The notes: generated by a model not told the origin, from the sequence alone. DNA of 64,000 nucleotides from Izhakiella australiensis (GCF_002006995.1 NZ_MRUL01000002.1:124001-188000), one strand, 5' to 3'; positions 18,767 to 29,482 are shown, counted from the first letter of the stretch. Translations and numbers: made by a program.

Positions 18767-20164
18767 ATGACAAGCGAAACACACATCTGGATGCACATCG
18801 GCGCAGGTTCTTTTCATCGGGCTCATCAGGCCTGGTATCTTCACCGGCTACTGCAACAGGGCGACAATCGTTGGCACATCGCACTCAGCAATATCCGCGA
18901 TGATGCAAATCCTTTACTGTCCGCCCTGGCCAGCCAGCGGGGTGAATACACGCTGGAAACCGTCACCCCTGAAGGCGTACGCGAATACGAAAAAATCACC
19001 TCAATTAAAAAGATCATTCCCTGGGACAAAGAGCTGGCGGCGATGGTCGCTCAGGGGGCCGATAGCGCCACCCGGGTTATTGCCTTTACCGTTACCGAGG
19101 GCGGCTATTATCTCGATACCCAGCATCAACTCGACCCGCGCCACCCCGATATCCAGGCCGATCTGGCAGGTGATGCACGCACGCTTTACGGTGCGCTGAC
19201 CCGGGTATTACAGGCGCGTATGGCCGCCCATGGTAACCCGGTAACGCTGCTCAGCTGCGATAACCTGCGACATAATGGCGAACGTTTCCGTCGCGGCTTC
19301 CTGACATTCCTGAAATTGCGCGGTGAAAGCGCCTTGCTGAACTGGGTAGAGAGCCAAACCCGCTCTCCCAACACCATGGTCGATCGCATTACTCCCCGCC
19401 CGACCGCCGACATTGCGCCGCGCGTTAAGGCCGCCAGCGGATTCGATGATAAGGCGCCGGTGATGGGCGAAGCCTTTATTCAATGGGTTATTGAAGACGA
19501 CTTTATCGCCGGTCGTCCGGCGCTGGAGAACGTTGGCGTGGAGCTGGTTGATTCCGTGCTGCCGTTTGAAGAGGCTAAAATCCGCATTCTCAATGCCAGC
19601 CACAGCTGCATTGCCTGGGCCGGCACCCTGGTGGGCCAGTCTTATATTCATCAGAGCACCCAGACCGCGGAAATCCGTGAAATGGCCTGGGAATACGTGA
19701 CGCAGGATGTCATTCCCTCGCTGACGCCCAGCCCGCTCGAGCTGGAAGCCTATCGTGACGTGGTGCTTTCACGCTTTTCCAATCCCTACATTCGCGATAC
19801 CAACCAGCGCGTTGCTGCCGACGGTCTGTCGAAAATCCCCGGATTTATTACCCCGACGCTAATGGAGTGCTATCAGCGCGGCGCGACGCCCCGCGCGACC
19901 GCCGTGTTGCCCGCGCTTTTTTATCTGTTCTTGCAACGCTGGCAGCAAGATTCTCTGCCGTATGAATACCAGGATGGCGTACTGGACGCCGCGGCTCTGC
20001 GCGCGCAGCTGCGTCAGCCCGATGCCTTGCAGCGTTATGCTGCCGATCAGGCGCTATTTGGCGAGCTGGCGCACAGCCAGGCCTTCGCTACCCTACTTCA
20101 GGAAACCGTTGAAAGTCTTAGTTCATGGGCCCGTCAGCCTCAGCCGGTTGCTGAAGAAGAATAA
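18767..20164 (+). CDS. dalD: D-arabinitol 4-dehydrogenase
   Basis: Cytoplasmic NAD-dependent polyol dehydrogenase of the long-chain mannitol dehydrogenase family, 465 residues, oxidising D-arabinitol to D-xylulose. Features: N-terminal [16 protein letters not shown] dinucleotide-binding segment, [34 protein letters not shown], and the catalytic region [16 protein letters not shown] with its conserved Lys, Asn and His. GAGGA stands nine bases before the start. First gene of the dalD-dalK-dalT operon; a xylulose kinase follows after 11 bases, giving the next pathway step. Confidence 0.9.
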   Translation: MTSETHIWMHIGAGSFHRAHQAWYLHRLLQQGDNRWHIALSNIRDDANPLLSALASQRGEYTLETVTPEGVREYEKITSIKKIIPWDKELAAMVAQGADSATRVIAFTVTEGGYYLDTQHQLDPRHPDIQADLAGDARTLYGALTRVLQARMAAHGNPVTLLSCDNLRHNGERFRRGFLTFLKLRGESALLNWVESQTRSPNTMVDRITPRPTADIAPRVKAASGFDDKAPVMGEAFIQWVIEDDFIAGRPALENVGVELVDSVLPFEEAKIRILNASHSCIAWAGTLVGQSYIHQSTQTAEIREMAWEYVTQDVIPSLTPSPLELEAYRDVVLSRFSNPYIRDTNQRVAADGLSKIPGFITPTLMECYQRGATPRATAVLPALFYLFLQRWQQDSLPYEYQDGVLDAAALRAQLRQPDALQRYAADQALFGELAHSQAFATLLQETVESLSSWARQPQPVAEEE

Positions 20165-20175
20165 GGAGTTCTGTT

Positions 20176-21645
20176 ATGTATCTCGGTATTGATGCCGGTA
20201 CGTCGGAAATTAAGGCGCTGGTAATAAACGCTGAAGGCGATATTGTCGCCAGCGCCGGCGCCAGACTCAGCGTTCAGCGTCCTCATCCACACTGGTCGGA
20301 ACAGGACCCTGACGCATGGTGGCAGGCAACGCAGCAGGCGGTAAGCGCGCTACGTCCAAAGGTGGGCGCCCAGTGGTCGGAAATTCGCGCTATCGGGCTG
20401 TCCGGACAGATGCACGGCGCCGTGCTGCTGGACAGCGCCGATAAGGTTTTACGCCCCTGTATTTTGTGGAATGACACCCGCAGCGCCGCAGAATGCGCGG
20501 AGCTTACCGCCCATACCCCGGAGCTGCATACTATCGCCGGTAACCTGGCAATGCCGGGCTTTACCGCGCCCAAACTGCTATGGGTTGCGCGCCATGAGCC
20601 GGATATTTTCGCCCGCACCGCCTGCGTGTTGCTGCCTAAGGATTATCTGCGCTGGAAAATGAGCGGCGATAAAGTTAGCGACATGTCGGACGCCGCCGGC
20701 ACCCTGTGGCTGGACGTTGCCCGACGTGACTGGTCGGACACCTTGCTGGCTGCCTGCGGGTTGTCCCGGGAACAAATGCCACGACTGGTGGAAGGGAGTC
20801 AGGCGACAGGGACGTTACGCCCCGAAATTGCCCGGCAATGGGGACTGAGTGAGTCAGTGATGCTGGCAGGCGGCGGCGGTGATAACGCGGCGACAGCGGT
20901 AGGCATGGGCGCGGTGAATCCGGGCGATGCCTTTATTTCTCTGGGCACCTCCGGTGTGTTATTTGCGGTTAACGATCGCTTCCGCCCTAATCCGGCCTCT
21001 GCGGTACACGCCTTTTGCCATGCCGTGCCCGACCGCTGGCACCAGATGAGCGTGATGCTCACCGCAGCCAGCGGGCTGCGCTGGCTGTGTGAACTGTTAG
21101 GCGCCAGCGAAACAACCCTGCTGGCGGAGGTAGCTGCCCTGAGTCAGTCCGTTCAGCAAAGCGCCCCGCTGTTCCTGCCCTATCTTTCCGGCGAGCGTAC
21201 GCCGCATAACGATCCAGACGCCTGCGGCGCGTTTCACGGCCTGACCCACGCCAGCAACCGCGCCGCGCTGGCTTATGCGGTGCTGGAAGGCGTGACGTTT
21301 GGCCTTGCAGATGGTTATCGGGTGCTTGAAGAAGCCGGCACCCGACTTAGCGAATGCGCGCTGACCGGCGGCGGCGCGCGCAGTCCCTGGTGGGCTCAGC
21401 TTATCGCTGATGTGCTGAATCTGCCGGTGGTGACGCATGCGGGCAGCGAAGCCGGCGGCGCGCTGGGAGCCGCTCGTCTGGCGTGGCTGGCGGCGGGAGG
21501 CGATGCCAGCCAGGTGTGCCGTAAACCCGCAGAGCAACGGCGCTATCGGCCAGACGCCGGTCGTCATCAGGCGTTGCAGCCGCGCTATCGTCATTTCCAA
21601 TTACTTTATCAACAGCAGCGCGAAGCGCGTATGCAGGGTTACTGA
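20176..21645 (+). CDS. dalK: D-xylulose kinase (XylB/DalK)
   Basis: FGGY-family sugar kinase, 489 residues. It phosphorylates D-xylulose to xylulose 5-phosphate for the pentose phosphate pathway. It has the N-terminal phosphate loop YLGIDAGTSEIKALV, the substrate segment SGQMHGAVLLD (typical of XylB), the SLGTSGVLF motif, and the C-terminal FGGY signature region with GGGARSPWWAQLIADVL. AAGGAG lies eight bases before the start. Its position behind a D-arabinitol dehydrogenase favours DalK of arabinitol breakdown over the xylose-operon XylB; there is no xylose isomerase here. Confidence 0.92.
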   Translation: MYLGIDAGTSEIKALVINAEGDIVASAGARLSVQRPHPHWSEQDPDAWWQATQQAVSALRPKVGAQWSEIRAIGLSGQMHGAVLLDSADKVLRPCILWNDTRSAAECAELTAHTPELHTIAGNLAMPGFTAPKLLWVARHEPDIFARTACVLLPKDYLRWKMSGDKVSDMSDAAGTLWLDVARRDWSDTLLAACGLSREQMPRLVEGSQATGTLRPEIARQWGLSESVMLAGGGGDNAATAVGMGAVNPGDAFISLGTSGVLFAVNDRFRPNPASAVHAFCHAVPDRWHQMSVMLTAASGLRWLCELLGASETTLLAEVAALSQSVQQSAPLFLPYLSGERTPHNDPDACGAFHGLTHASNRAALAYAVLEGVTFGLADGYRVLEEAGTRLSECALTGGGARSPWWAQLIADVLNLPVVTHAGSEAGGALGAARLAWLAAGGDASQVCRKPAEQRRYRPDAGRHQALQPRYRHFQLLYQQQREARMQGY

Positions 21646-21701
21646 CTGCTTTTCGGTTACGGGCGTCGACGGCGCCCTTGCTACTACCTTGAGGATTTAC
21701 T

Positions 21702-22997
21702 ATGCAATCAGAAAAAAGCTGGTTTGGCCTCCCCGTTTCGCTACTCTGGGGTTTCGTCGCCATCGCAATATTTATGAGCGGCGACGGCTTTGAAATGGCC
21801 TTCTTATCCAAGCATATTACCGATATGGGTTTTAGTCCGGCCCAGTCCGCGCTGGTATTCACCCTGTATGGCGCCGCCGCCGCGCTGGCGGCCTGGAGCT
21901 CCGGCGTGGTAGCCGAAATCATCACGCCGCAGCGGGCCATGCGTATCGGCTTTGTACTCTGGGTAGTGATGCACGTACTGTTCATGACCCTTGGTCTGGG
22001 TATGCGTAATTATGGTCTGATGCTGCTGTTTTATGGCATCCGCGGGCTGGCTTATCCCTTATTTATCTACTCTTTCGTGCTGATGATCGTGCAGAACGTA
22101 CCGAAAGATCAGGTATCTTCCGCCATGGGCTGGTTCTGGGCGATGTATTCAATCGGCATCGGCTGCATCGGTAGCTATCTTCCCAGCTTTACCATTCCGT
22201 GGATGGGCGAAACCGGCACCCTGTGGTTCGCCGTCGCCTGGGTGGTCGCCGGTGGGCTGCTGGCGATGTTTGCCCTGCGTAACGTCGGGGTTGAAAGCGC
22301 TAAAGCCCATCTGTCGCCAAAAGACAAAATGCGCGAGCTGTCGCGGGCAGGCACGCTGCTGGTGACCAACCGTAATATTTTTCTTGCCTGTTTGATCCGT
22401 ATTATCAACACCCTGTCGCTGTTTGGTTTTGCCGTGGTGATGCCGATGCTGTTTGTCGGTCAGCTGGGCTTTACCATGTCTGAATGGCTGCAGATTTGGG
22501 CGGTATTCTTTTTCGTCACCATCTTCACCAACGTGATGTGGGGCGTGCTGGGAGAAACCATTGGCTGGATCAGACAGGTGCGCTGGTTTGGCTGCCTCGG
22601 TATGGCGCTTTCCAGCCTTGCCTTTTACTATATTCCGGTCACCTTTGGTCACAATTACTGGATGGCAATGATCCCGGCGGTGATGCTTGGTATCTTTGTT
22701 GCGGCCTTCGTTCCCATGACCGCGGTATTCCCGGCGCTGGAGCCGAAACACAAGGGCGCGGCGATCTCAATCTATAACCTCTCGGCCGGCCTGAGTAACT
22801 TCCTGGCGCCGGCGATCGCCTCAATGGTACTGCCATTTTTCGGCGTGCTGGGCGTAGTCTGGACCTATACCGCTCTTTATCTGTTTGCCGGCGTGTTGAC
22901 GCTGATCATCCGCGTCGAGCAGCCGGGCCACCCTTCGAAAGCCAGTGCGGCCAAAAACTGGCGCTCAACGGTAGCGGCACAGAACAAATCGTCATAA
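21702..22997 (+). CDS. dalT: D-arabinitol/ribitol transporter, major facilitator superfamily
   Basis: Inner-membrane polyol:proton symporter, 431 residues, 12 predicted helices, of the RbtT/DalT/CsbX family. Recognisable are the N-terminal WGFVAIAIFMSGDGFEMAFLSKHITDMGFSP and the segment FYGIRGLAYPLFIYSFVLMIVQ. It is the third gene of the operon, 56 bases after the kinase and with its own ribosome site (TTGAGGA). Context (arabinitol dehydrogenase plus xylulose kinase) supports D-arabinitol as substrate; ribitol is the alternative. Confidence 0.9.
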   Translation: MQSEKSWFGLPVSLLWGFVAIAIFMSGDGFEMAFLSKHITDMGFSPAQSALVFTLYGAAAALAAWSSGVVAEIITPQRAMRIGFVLWVVMHVLFMTLGLGMRNYGLMLLFYGIRGLAYPLFIYSFVLMIVQNVPKDQVSSAMGWFWAMYSIGIGCIGSYLPSFTIPWMGETGTLWFAVAWVVAGGLLAMFALRNVGVESAKAHLSPKDKMRELSRAGTLLVTNRNIFLACLIRIINTLSLFGFAVVMPMLFVGQLGFTMSEWLQIWAVFFFVTIFTNVMWGVLGETIGWIRQVRWFGCLGMALSSLAFYYIPVTFGHNYWMAMIPAVMLGIFVAAFVPMTAVFPALEPKHKGAAISIYNLSAGLSNFLAPAIASMVLPFFGVLGVVWTYTALYLFAGVLTLIIRVEQPGHPSKASAAKNWRSTVAAQNKSS

Positions 22998-22998
22998 C

Positions 22999-23012
22999 TT
23001 GATCTAAATCAA
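22999..23012. promoter_or_regulatory. Distal FNR box upstream of fnr
   Basis: TTGATCTAAATCAA matches the FNR consensus TTGAT-N4-ATCAA at every fixed base. Its centre lies 104 bases upstream of the proximal box, almost exactly the spacing of the two FNR sites in the E. coli fnr promoter (known near -103.5 and -0.5). Confidence 0.8.
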
Positions 23013-23015
23013 AAC

Positions 23016-23051
23016 CAGGGGAGTTATTGTGCATTTTCTCTCCTGTTTTTT
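23016..23051 (+). terminator. Terminator of the dal operon
   Basis: CAGGGGAG pairs with CTCTCCTG (one G-T wobble) across a 14-base loop, followed by six T at 23046-23051. It lies between the dalT stop and the fnr promoter, inside the stretch that separates the two FNR boxes. Confidence 0.75.
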
Positions 23052-23057
23052 ACCTTT

Positions 23058-23116
23058 TTGACAGGTCCAGCCAGTTCTTTCAGGCCAAAAAAAATGTTAA
23101 AATTGACCTTAGTCAA
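23058..23116 (+). promoter_or_regulatory. fnr promoter with proximal FNR box
   Basis: A possible -35 TTGACA (23058-23063) and a -10-like TAAAAT (about 23098-23103) precede the symmetrical TTGACCTTAGTCAA at 23103-23116. This box (consensus with C/G at the fifth position of each half) would overlap the transcription start, as in E. coli, where bound FNR represses its own gene. The spacing between the -35-like and -10-like boxes is long, so the -35 is uncertain. Confidence 0.65.
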
Positions 23117-23136
23117 TATATGGTTGGAGCCTGATT

Positions 23137-23889
23137 ATGATTCCGGAAAAGAGAATTATTCGTCGCATTCAGTCTGGTGGCTGTGCAATCCACTGCCAGG
23201 ATTGCAGCATCAGCCAGCTCTGCATCCCCTTTACGCTCAATAATCATGAATTGGATCAGCTGGATAATATTATCGAGCGCAAAAAGCCCATTCAGAAAGG
23301 CCAGACGTTGTTCAAGGCCGGAGACGAGCTGAAGTCACTGTATGCTATCCGTTCCGGAACCATTAAAAGCTACACCATTACCGAACAGGGCGATGAGCAA
23401 ATTACGGGCTTTCATCTGGCAGGCGACCTGGTCGGATTTGATGCCATCAGCGCTCATCAGCACCCCAGCTTCGCTCAGGCGCTGGAAACCGCAATGGTGT
23501 GTGAAATTCCCTTCGAAACGCTGGATGACCTTTCCGGTAAAATGCCTAACCTGCGCCAGCAGATCATGCGCCTGATGAGCGGTGAAATCAAAGGCGATCA
23601 GGATATGATTTTACTGCTGTCGAAGAAAAACGCCGAAGAGCGTCTGGCAGCCTTTATTTATGGCCTGTCACAGCGCTTTGGTCAGCGCGGCTTTTCCCAG
23701 CGTGAATTCCGCCTCACCATGACGCGCGGCGATATCGGAAACTATCTGGGCCTGACCGTTGAAACCATCAGCCGACTGCTGGGACGTTTTCAGAAAAGCG
23801 GACTGCTGGAGGTTAAGGGTAAATATATTACCATTGCCAACCACGACATGCTGGCCCAGCTGGCCGGGCAGGCCCGCTGCAGCGCCTGA
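23137..23889 (+). CDS. fnr: FNR, oxygen-sensing global regulator
   Basis: 250 residues, almost identical to E. coli FNR. The four iron-sulphur ligands are present: Cys20, Cys23, Cys29 near the N terminus ([11 protein letters not shown]) and Cys122 in [11 protein letters not shown] cAMP-binding-like domain, a dimer helix, and the helix-turn-helix with [13 protein letters not shown] follow. Without oxygen the [4Fe-4S] dimer binds TTGAT-N4-ATCAA sites and switches on anaerobic respiration and fermentation genes. Two FNR boxes precede it, so it is probably autoregulated. uspE follows, as in E. coli. Confidence 0.98.
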   Translation: MIPEKRIIRRIQSGGCAIHCQDCSISQLCIPFTLNNHELDQLDNIIERKKPIQKGQTLFKAGDELKSLYAIRSGTIKSYTITEQGDEQITGFHLAGDLVGFDAISAHQHPSFAQALETAMVCEIPFETLDDLSGKMPNLRQQIMRLMSGEIKGDQDMILLLSKKNAEERLAAFIYGLSQRFGQRGFSQREFRLTMTRGDIGNYLGLTVETISRLLGRFQKSGLLEVKGKYITIANHDMLAQLAGQARCSA

Positions 23890-23896
23890 TCGTCAA

Positions 23897-23934
23897 CAGA
23901 GTTCGCCGCAACCGGCGGCGAACTCTGGTTTTTT
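23897..23934 (+). terminator. Terminator of fnr
   Basis: A 13-bp perfect stem CAGAGTTCGCCGC/GCGGCGAACTCTG with a 5-base loop is followed by G and six T, eight bases after the fnr stop. Confidence 0.9.
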
Positions 23935-24060
23935 CCCTTCTGTGAGTCATATCCGTATTTTTCGCTAGTTAATTGATCAGCCTACAACTTCCCTGCTTCT
24001 TCCCTGGCGATTAATCGGCTATCTTTAAATCTGAAACCTCAGGTTTATGGAGAGCTGATT

Positions 24061-25008
24061 ATGGTTAAGTATCAAAACATTCTTGTTGCGATCGACCCAA
24101 CGCAGGATGACCAACCTGCGCTGCGCCGCGCGGTTTATCTTAACCAGCGTCTCGGTGGGCGAATTAAAGCATTCCTGCCTATTTATGACTTTTCCTATGA
24201 GATGACCACCCTGCTGTCGCCGGACGAACGCATCAGCATGCGTAAAGGCGTTATCAGTCAGCGTACCGAATGGATTCGGGAACAGGCCGGCGCCTATCTG
24301 GCCGCCGGTATTGATATCGACATCAAGGTGGTATGGCACAATCGTCCCTATGAAGCCATTATCCGCGAGGTTATGGAAGCGGGTCACGACCTGGTGCTAA
24401 AAATGACTCACCAGCATGACCGCTTGCAGTCGGTGGTGTTCACCCCCACCGACTGGCATCTGTTGCGTAAATGCCCCTGCCCGGTGTGGATGGTAAAAGA
24501 CCAGCCGTGGCCAGAATCAGCCAAAGCGCTGGTGGCGGTAAACCTGGGCAGCGAAGAGCCACACCATGACGATCTGAATAAAAAACTGGTGCGTGAAACC
24601 ACCGAGCTGGCGGAGCTGGTAAATCACACCGAGGTTCATCTGGTCAGCGCCTACCCGATCACGCCGATTAATATCGCCATTGAGCTACCTGACTTCGATC
24701 CCAGCGTGTACAACGATGCCATTCGCGGCCAGCATCTGATCGGTATGAAAGCATTGCGTCAGCACTTCGCCATCGATGAAAAAATGACCCACGTCGAAAA
24801 AGGATTACCGGAAGAGGTTATTCCCGACATCGCCGAATACCTGAACACCGGCGTGGTGGTGCTCGGCACCATTGGCCGTACCGGCATTTCAGCGGCTTTC
24901 CTTGGTAATACCGCCGAGCAGGTTATCGATCATCTGCGCTGCGATCTGCTGGCAATTAAGCCCGATGGCTTTGTCAGCCCGGTGAACCCGGAAACCGACG
25001 AAGAGTAG
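24061..25008 (+). CDS. uspE: Universal stress protein UspE (tandem Usp domains)
   Basis: Cytoplasmic stress protein, 315 residues, with two Usp domains (about 1-150 and 155-310). The first begins [24 protein letters not shown]; the second ends with [36 protein letters not shown], the usual Usp nucleotide/phosphate-loop region. In E. coli UspE supports resistance to DNA damage, motility control and cell aggregation. GGAGAG precedes the start. The fnr-uspE order is conserved in enterobacteria. Confidence 0.95.
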   Translation: MVKYQNILVAIDPTQDDQPALRRAVYLNQRLGGRIKAFLPIYDFSYEMTTLLSPDERISMRKGVISQRTEWIREQAGAYLAAGIDIDIKVVWHNRPYEAIIREVMEAGHDLVLKMTHQHDRLQSVVFTPTDWHLLRKCPCPVWMVKDQPWPESAKALVAVNLGSEEPHHDDLNKKLVRETTELAELVNHTEVHLVSAYPITPINIAIELPDFDPSVYNDAIRGQHLIGMKALRQHFAIDEKMTHVEKGLPEEVIPDIAEYLNTGVVVLGTIGRTGISAAFLGNTAEQVIDHLRCDLLAIKPDGFVSPVNPETDEE

Positions 25009-25030
25009 CGCGCCAGTAAGCGCCTTAAAC

Positions 25031-25062
25031 AATAAAGCCCGTCACAGGTGACGGGCTTTATT
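25031..25062. terminator. Bidirectional terminator between uspE and pntB
   Basis: AATAAAGCCCGTCAC pairs with GTGACGGGCTTTATT around a short AG loop, a 15-bp perfect palindrome with A-rich left and T-rich right flanks. It can end transcripts of the convergent uspE and pntAB units. Confidence 0.9.
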
Positions 25063-25077
25063 GGCAGAGGACAGACC

Positions 25078-26466
25078 TTACAGCGCTTTCAGAATCGCAT
25101 CTACCGTCGCTTTCGCATCGCCAAACAGCATCTGCGTGTTCTCTTTGAAAAACAGCGGGTTTTGCACCCCGGCATAGCCGGTATTCATTGAGCGCTTAAA
25201 CACCACCACGCTCTGCGCCTTCCACACTTCCAGTACCGGCATACCGGCGATAGGACTGCGCGGATCCTCCTGTGCCGCCGGGTTAACAGTATCGTTGGCG
25301 CCGATCACCAGCACGGTATCCGTGTCGGCAAAGTCATCGTTGATCTCATCCATTTCCAGCACGATATCGTACGGAACTTTGGCTTCGGCCAGCAGTACGT
25401 TCATATGTCCCGGCAAGCGTCCGGCAACCGGATGGATGCCAAAACGAACCTTAATCCCGCGTGCGCGCAGCTTCTCCGTAATCTCCGCCACCGGGTACTG
25501 TGCCTGCGCGACGGCCATGCCATATCCGGGAGTGATAATCACTGAAGTGGAATTTTTTAACAGCTCTGCGGTGTCTTGTACCGTAATTTCGCGATGCTCG
25601 CCAACCTCAGCGGTTTCGCCGCTGCTGCTGCTGTCGGTGCCAAAACCGCCGGCGATAACGCTGATAAAAGAACGGTTCATCGCCTTACACATAATGTAAG
25701 ACAGAATGGCGCCGGAAGAGCCAACCAGCGCGCCGGTGACGATCAGCAGATCGTTGCTTAACATAAAGCCCGCCGCCGCCGCCGCCCAGCCTGAATAGGA
25801 GTTCAGCATTGAAACCACAACCGGCATGTCGGCGCCGCCGATCGATGCCACCAGGTGCCAGCCAAAAACCAGCGCAATCAGCGTCATTATCAGCAGCGCA
25901 AAAACCTGTACCCCGCCGCTTTCGGTACGCACAAAGGCAATCAGCAGCGCCGCCGAAACCACCAGCGCCAGCAGGTTAAGCCGATGCCGGTGCGGCAGCA
26001 TCAGCGGACGCGATGAGATCTTACCGCGCAGCTTGCCAAACGCGACCACCGAACCGGTAAACGTCACCGCCCCGATAAATACCCCGAGAAAGACTTCGGT
26101 CAGATGAATATTTTCCATGATCGCCGGCAATCCCGGCGGGTGGTCAATATAGCTGTTGTAGCCAACCAGCACCGCCGCCAGGCCAACGAAGCTATGCAGG
26201 ATGGCCACCAGCTCGGGCATCTCGGTCATTTCCACTTTGCGCGCCAGGTGAATACCAATCGCGCCGCCAATCACCATCGCGACCAGCAGCCAGCCGACGT
26301 TGGCGGTATCCGGTCCCAGAATGGTTGCAATCAGCGCGATAGCCATGCCGCTGATGCCGAAAATATTGCCCTGCTTCGATGTTTCATGCTTTGACAGCCC
26401 GGCCAGGCTGAAAATAAACAGAATTGCGGCAACAATGTATGCTGCAGTCACTAATCCGCCAGACAT
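25078..26466 (-). CDS. pntB: NAD(P) transhydrogenase beta subunit PntB
   Basis: Inner-membrane proton-translocating transhydrogenase subunit, 462 residues. About nine N-terminal membrane helices (residues 1-260) form part of the proton channel (domain II). The C-terminal domain III binds NADP(H) with [21 protein letters not shown] and later [15 protein letters not shown]. With PntA it couples proton entry to NADH-to-NADP+ hydride transfer. It starts ten bases after the pntA stop, with AGGGG ahead of the start, so the two are one operon. Confidence 0.97.
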   Translation of the reverse strand: MSGGLVTAAYIVAAILFIFSLAGLSKHETSKQGNIFGISGMAIALIATILGPDTANVGWLLVAMVIGGAIGIHLARKVEMTEMPELVAILHSFVGLAAVLVGYNSYIDHPPGLPAIMENIHLTEVFLGVFIGAVTFTGSVVAFGKLRGKISSRPLMLPHRHRLNLLALVVSAALLIAFVRTESGGVQVFALLIMTLIALVFGWHLVASIGGADMPVVVSMLNSYSGWAAAAAGFMLSNDLLIVTGALVGSSGAILSYIMCKAMNRSFISVIAGGFGTDSSSSGETAEVGEHREITVQDTAELLKNSTSVIITPGYGMAVAQAQYPVAEITEKLRARGIKVRFGIHPVAGRLPGHMNVLLAEAKVPYDIVLEMDEINDDFADTDTVLVIGANDTVNPAAQEDPRSPIAGMPVLEVWKAQSVVVFKRSMNTGYAGVQNPLFFKENTQMLFGDAKATVDAILKAL

Positions 26467-26476
26467 TGATTACCCC

Positions 26477-28012
26477 TTAGTTTTTACGAAACATTTTCAG
26501 CATGCGCTGAGTCACGGTGAAACCACCAAAAATATTGATACTGGCGATCAATACCGCGATAAACGCCAGCAGCGTTACCCAGCCGCCGTGGCCAATCTGC
26601 AATAGCGCGCCCACCACGATAATGCCGCTGATGGCGTTGGTTACCGCCATCAGCGGCGTGTGCAGCGCGTGGCTGACGTTCCATACCACGTAATAACCCA
26701 CCACGCAGGACAGTGCGAAAACCGTAAAGTGCGACAGGAACTCCGCTGGCGCAACGTTAGCCAGCCAGCCAAATAAAATAATGGCGATGGCGATAAGCAG
26801 GTATTTGCGCCACGGCGAGGCCGGTGCTTTTTCCTGCGGCTGAGGGGCGGATTGCTGCGCAGGCTGCGCGGCTTTCGGCGCGGCTGAAACCTGTATCGGC
26901 GGTGCCGGCCAGCTTAGCTCGCCCTCACGCACCACGGTTACGCCCCGGATCACCACGTCGTCAAAGTCGATGCTAATAACGCCATCTTTTTCTTTACACA
27001 GCAGCTTCATCAGGTTGACGAGGTTGGTGCCGTACAGCTGGGAGGATTGCGTCGGCAGGCGTGAGGGTAAATCGGTATAGCCGATAATTTTCACGCCATT
27101 GGCGCTAGTCGTCACCTGGCCGGCGACGGTGAGCTCGCAGTTTCCGCCGGTTTGTGCGGCCAAATCGACCACCACGCTGCCAGGCTTCATGCTGGCAACC
27201 ATTTCCGCGGTGATCAGCTTCGGCGCAGGTTTACCCGGGATAAGCGCCGTGGTAACGATAATATCGACATCTTTCGCCTGGGCGGAAAACAGCGCCATCT
27301 CGGCAGCAATAAAAGCGTCAGACATCTCTTTGGCATAGCCATCGCCGCTGCCCGCTTCTTCTTTAAAATCCAGTTCGAGAAATTCCGCCCCCATACTCTG
27401 CACCTGCTCTTTCACTTCAGGTCGGGTATCGAAGGCGCGCACAATGGCGCCAAGACTGCCAGCCGCGCCGATTGCCGCCAGACCGGCGACGCCGGCGCCG
27501 ATAATCATAACTTTAGCCGGCGGGACTTTACCCGCGGCGGTGATCTGGCCGGTAAAGAAGCGGCCAAACTCGTGGGCAGCCTCAACGATAGCGCGGTAAC
27601 CGGCGATATTAGCCATTGAGCTAAGCGCATCCAGTGACTGGGCGCGTGAAATGCGCGGTACGGCATCCATGGCCATCACATTGACCTTTTGCGCCTGTAA
27701 TTTTTCCAGCAGCTGTGGATTTTGCGCCGGCCAGATGAAACTGACCAGCGTTGCGCCCGCGCGCAGCCGTGAGATTTCCCCCTCTTCAGGGGCATTCACC
27801 TTCAGCACAATATCTGACTGCCAGACCTGCTCTGCGTCGGCAACAGTCGCGCCAGCCTGCTGGTAGGCGTGGTCGTCAAAGCTGGCGGCCAGACCCGCCT
27901 GATTTTCCACAACGACCTGAAAACCCAGCTTGAGTAATTGCTCCACGGTTTTGGGCGTGGCTGCGACGCGGCGCTCATCGGGCCAGCGCTCTTTGGGTAC
28001 TCCAATTATCAT
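26477..28012 (-). CDS. pntA: NAD(P) transhydrogenase alpha subunit PntA
   Basis: 511 residues. The N-terminal cytoplasmic NAD(H)-binding domain I begins [20 protein letters not shown] and contains the dinucleotide fold [23 protein letters not shown] Pro/Ala/Gln-rich linker around 375-400 leads to four C-terminal membrane helices (about 405-505). AAGGGAAG stands ahead of the start. It lies upstream of pntB on the same strand and divergent from ydgH, as in E. coli. The linker composition differs from E. coli but length is normal. Confidence 0.97.
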   Translation of the reverse strand: MIIGVPKERWPDERRVAATPKTVEQLLKLGFQVVVENQAGLAASFDDHAYQQAGATVADAEQVWQSDIVLKVNAPEEGEISRLRAGATLVSFIWPAQNPQLLEKLQAQKVNVMAMDAVPRISRAQSLDALSSMANIAGYRAIVEAAHEFGRFFTGQITAAGKVPPAKVMIIGAGVAGLAAIGAAGSLGAIVRAFDTRPEVKEQVQSMGAEFLELDFKEEAGSGDGYAKEMSDAFIAAEMALFSAQAKDVDIIVTTALIPGKPAPKLITAEMVASMKPGSVVVDLAAQTGGNCELTVAGQVTTSANGVKIIGYTDLPSRLPTQSSQLYGTNLVNLMKLLCKEKDGVISIDFDDVVIRGVTVVREGELSWPAPPIQVSAAPKAAQPAQQSAPQPQEKAPASPWRKYLLIAIAIILFGWLANVAPAEFLSHFTVFALSCVVGYYVVWNVSHALHTPLMAVTNAISGIIVVGALLQIGHGGWVTLLAFIAVLIASINIFGGFTVTQRMLKMFRKN

Positions 28013-28525
28013 ATTCTTCCCTTATTCAGATGGAAGGTAAGCCGTAACACCAGTCTCAGCCCCTCAATGCCATAGCGGCTGAAAACGGTGTCAAACTATT
28101 CATAACCTGCTGGAAATATGTCGTACATTTTTCGTTTCGACAAGATTGAAACAACGTTTCACTATAAAAATGCAAACAATGTGGTTAAATACGGTCAATC
28201 TGGCCTATTACCGGCCAGCAAAGCATCATTTTGTGCTAAGAAAATATTTAACATTATTGTTTCGTATTTAATAAAGCATTAATATAACAATCACTTAACG
28301 TTATATCCGTTATCATCTACCACTTATTCCGGTACAACGCTGATTAAACCCAATGAGAGCTGTCATCGGCACGCGTCAGTAAACGCGGCCGAAATACTGT
28401 TTTCATCGCATAAAATGGCTGGGACAGCGTTCATTATTAGTGCCATAATCGGCGACTATTCTGTTGCACATCAAAAGTCAGACACGTTTTGTTCATATTT
28501 TTGCGTTAGGCGAAGGATACTTTTT
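28013..28525. other. Long divergent regulatory region pntA-ydgH
   Basis: The 513 bases are AT-rich between about 28120 and 28330 and contain no convincing open frame. They must hold the pntAB promoter (minus) and the ydgH promoter (plus). An upstream in-frame start for ydgH at 28415 is less likely than 28526, which has the ribosome site. No further structured element was recognised. Confidence 0.55.
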
Positions 28526-29482
28526 ATGAAGCTCAAGATTACCTTTCTGGCCTCGGCTCTGCTCTCGGTGGCGGCAATGTCGGCACATGCAGCTAACGAG
28601 CTGACCCCAGAGCAGGCTGCAGCCCTGAAACCATTCGACCGCATATCCATTACCGACAAATTTAACTCGATCGGTGATGCCAATGCGGCAATCTCCAAGC
28701 GTGCTGACTCCATGGGTGCGGCGTCTTACTTTGTTCAGGGCATTAATGACTTAAACGGTAACGGCGGCAACTGGCGCGTAACGGCTGACCTTTACAAAGC
28801 CAATGCGCCAGAACGCACTAAAAACAAACACTTTCTTATGCATAACGGCGTGCGCCAGTATCCTAAAGACCTCGCCTATTCTCTTGAGCCTTATGATACC
28901 GTCAGCGTAAGCGGTTTTTTCCGCAGCCAGCCTGATGTTGAAGATGCAATTACCCGTGAAGCAGCGCGCAAAGGCGCTTATGGTTATTTCATCATCCGCC
29001 AGGTTGATACCAACGACGGCGGTAACCAGTACGTCACCGCCTTTGTGTATAAAAAGGATGCGGCTAAGCGTCAGACGCAGGACACGTCCAATATGATCCC
29101 TGCCGACTCCCAGGCGGGTAAAGCGGCATTAGCCGCTGGCGGCGCCGAGGCGAAGCGCGTTGCCATCCCTGGCGTAGCCAGTTCGGACACCCCGAGCAGC
29201 AGCGTCGGGCGCTTCTTTGAAACCCAGAGCTCGAACGGCAAGCGCTATACGGTTACGCAGCCAGACGGTCGTTCAATTCAGGAAGTGAATGCGATCACCG
29301 CCGCGCAGATGCAGCCGTTCGACAGCGTAACCTTTACCGGCCACTTTGGTACGCCTGCTGAGATTTCCGATGCGGTAGGCAAGCGCGGTATTGAAAAAGG
29401 CGCTAAATATTATCACGTTACCCGCGAATGGCAGAATCAGAGCGGCGGTAACGTAACGGTCAGCGCCGACCTGTTTAAATAA
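28526..29482 (+). CDS. ydgH: YdgH, secreted three-repeat YdgH/BhsA/McbA-like protein
   Basis: Periplasmic protein of 318 residues with a signal peptide (about 1-22, ends MSAHAAN). Three domains of the YdgH/BhsA/McbA type (DUF1471) are visible: LKPFDRISITDKFNSIGDANAAISKRAD onward (about 33-95), LEPYDTVSVSGFFRSQPDVEDAITREA (about 115-180), and MQPFDSVTFTGHFGTPAEISDAVGKRG (about 255-318), each closing with a strand pattern of the type GNVTVSADLFK. Small single-domain relatives respond to stress and biofilm signals; the role of YdgH is unsettled. GAAGGA precedes the ATG at 28526, which is chosen over 28415. Gene order next to pntAB is as in E. coli. Confidence 0.93.
   Translation: MKLKITFLASALLSVAAMSAHAANELTPEQAAALKPFDRISITDKFNSIGDANAAISKRADSMGAASYFVQGINDLNGNGGNWRVTADLYKANAPERTKNKHFLMHNGVRQYPKDLAYSLEPYDTVSVSGFFRSQPDVEDAITREAARKGAYGYFIIRQVDTNDGGNQYVTAFVYKKDAAKRQTQDTSNMIPADSQAGKAALAAGGAEAKRVAIPGVASSDTPSSSVGRFFETQSSNGKRYTVTQPDGRSIQEVNAITAAQMQPFDSVTFTGHFGTPAEISDAVGKRGIEKGAKYYHVTREWQNQSGGNVTVSADLFK

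Noticed and set aside
21401-21985. 194-residue minus-strand frame across the dalK-dalT junction
   Set aside because: Antisense to two firmly assigned genes; no family resemblance.
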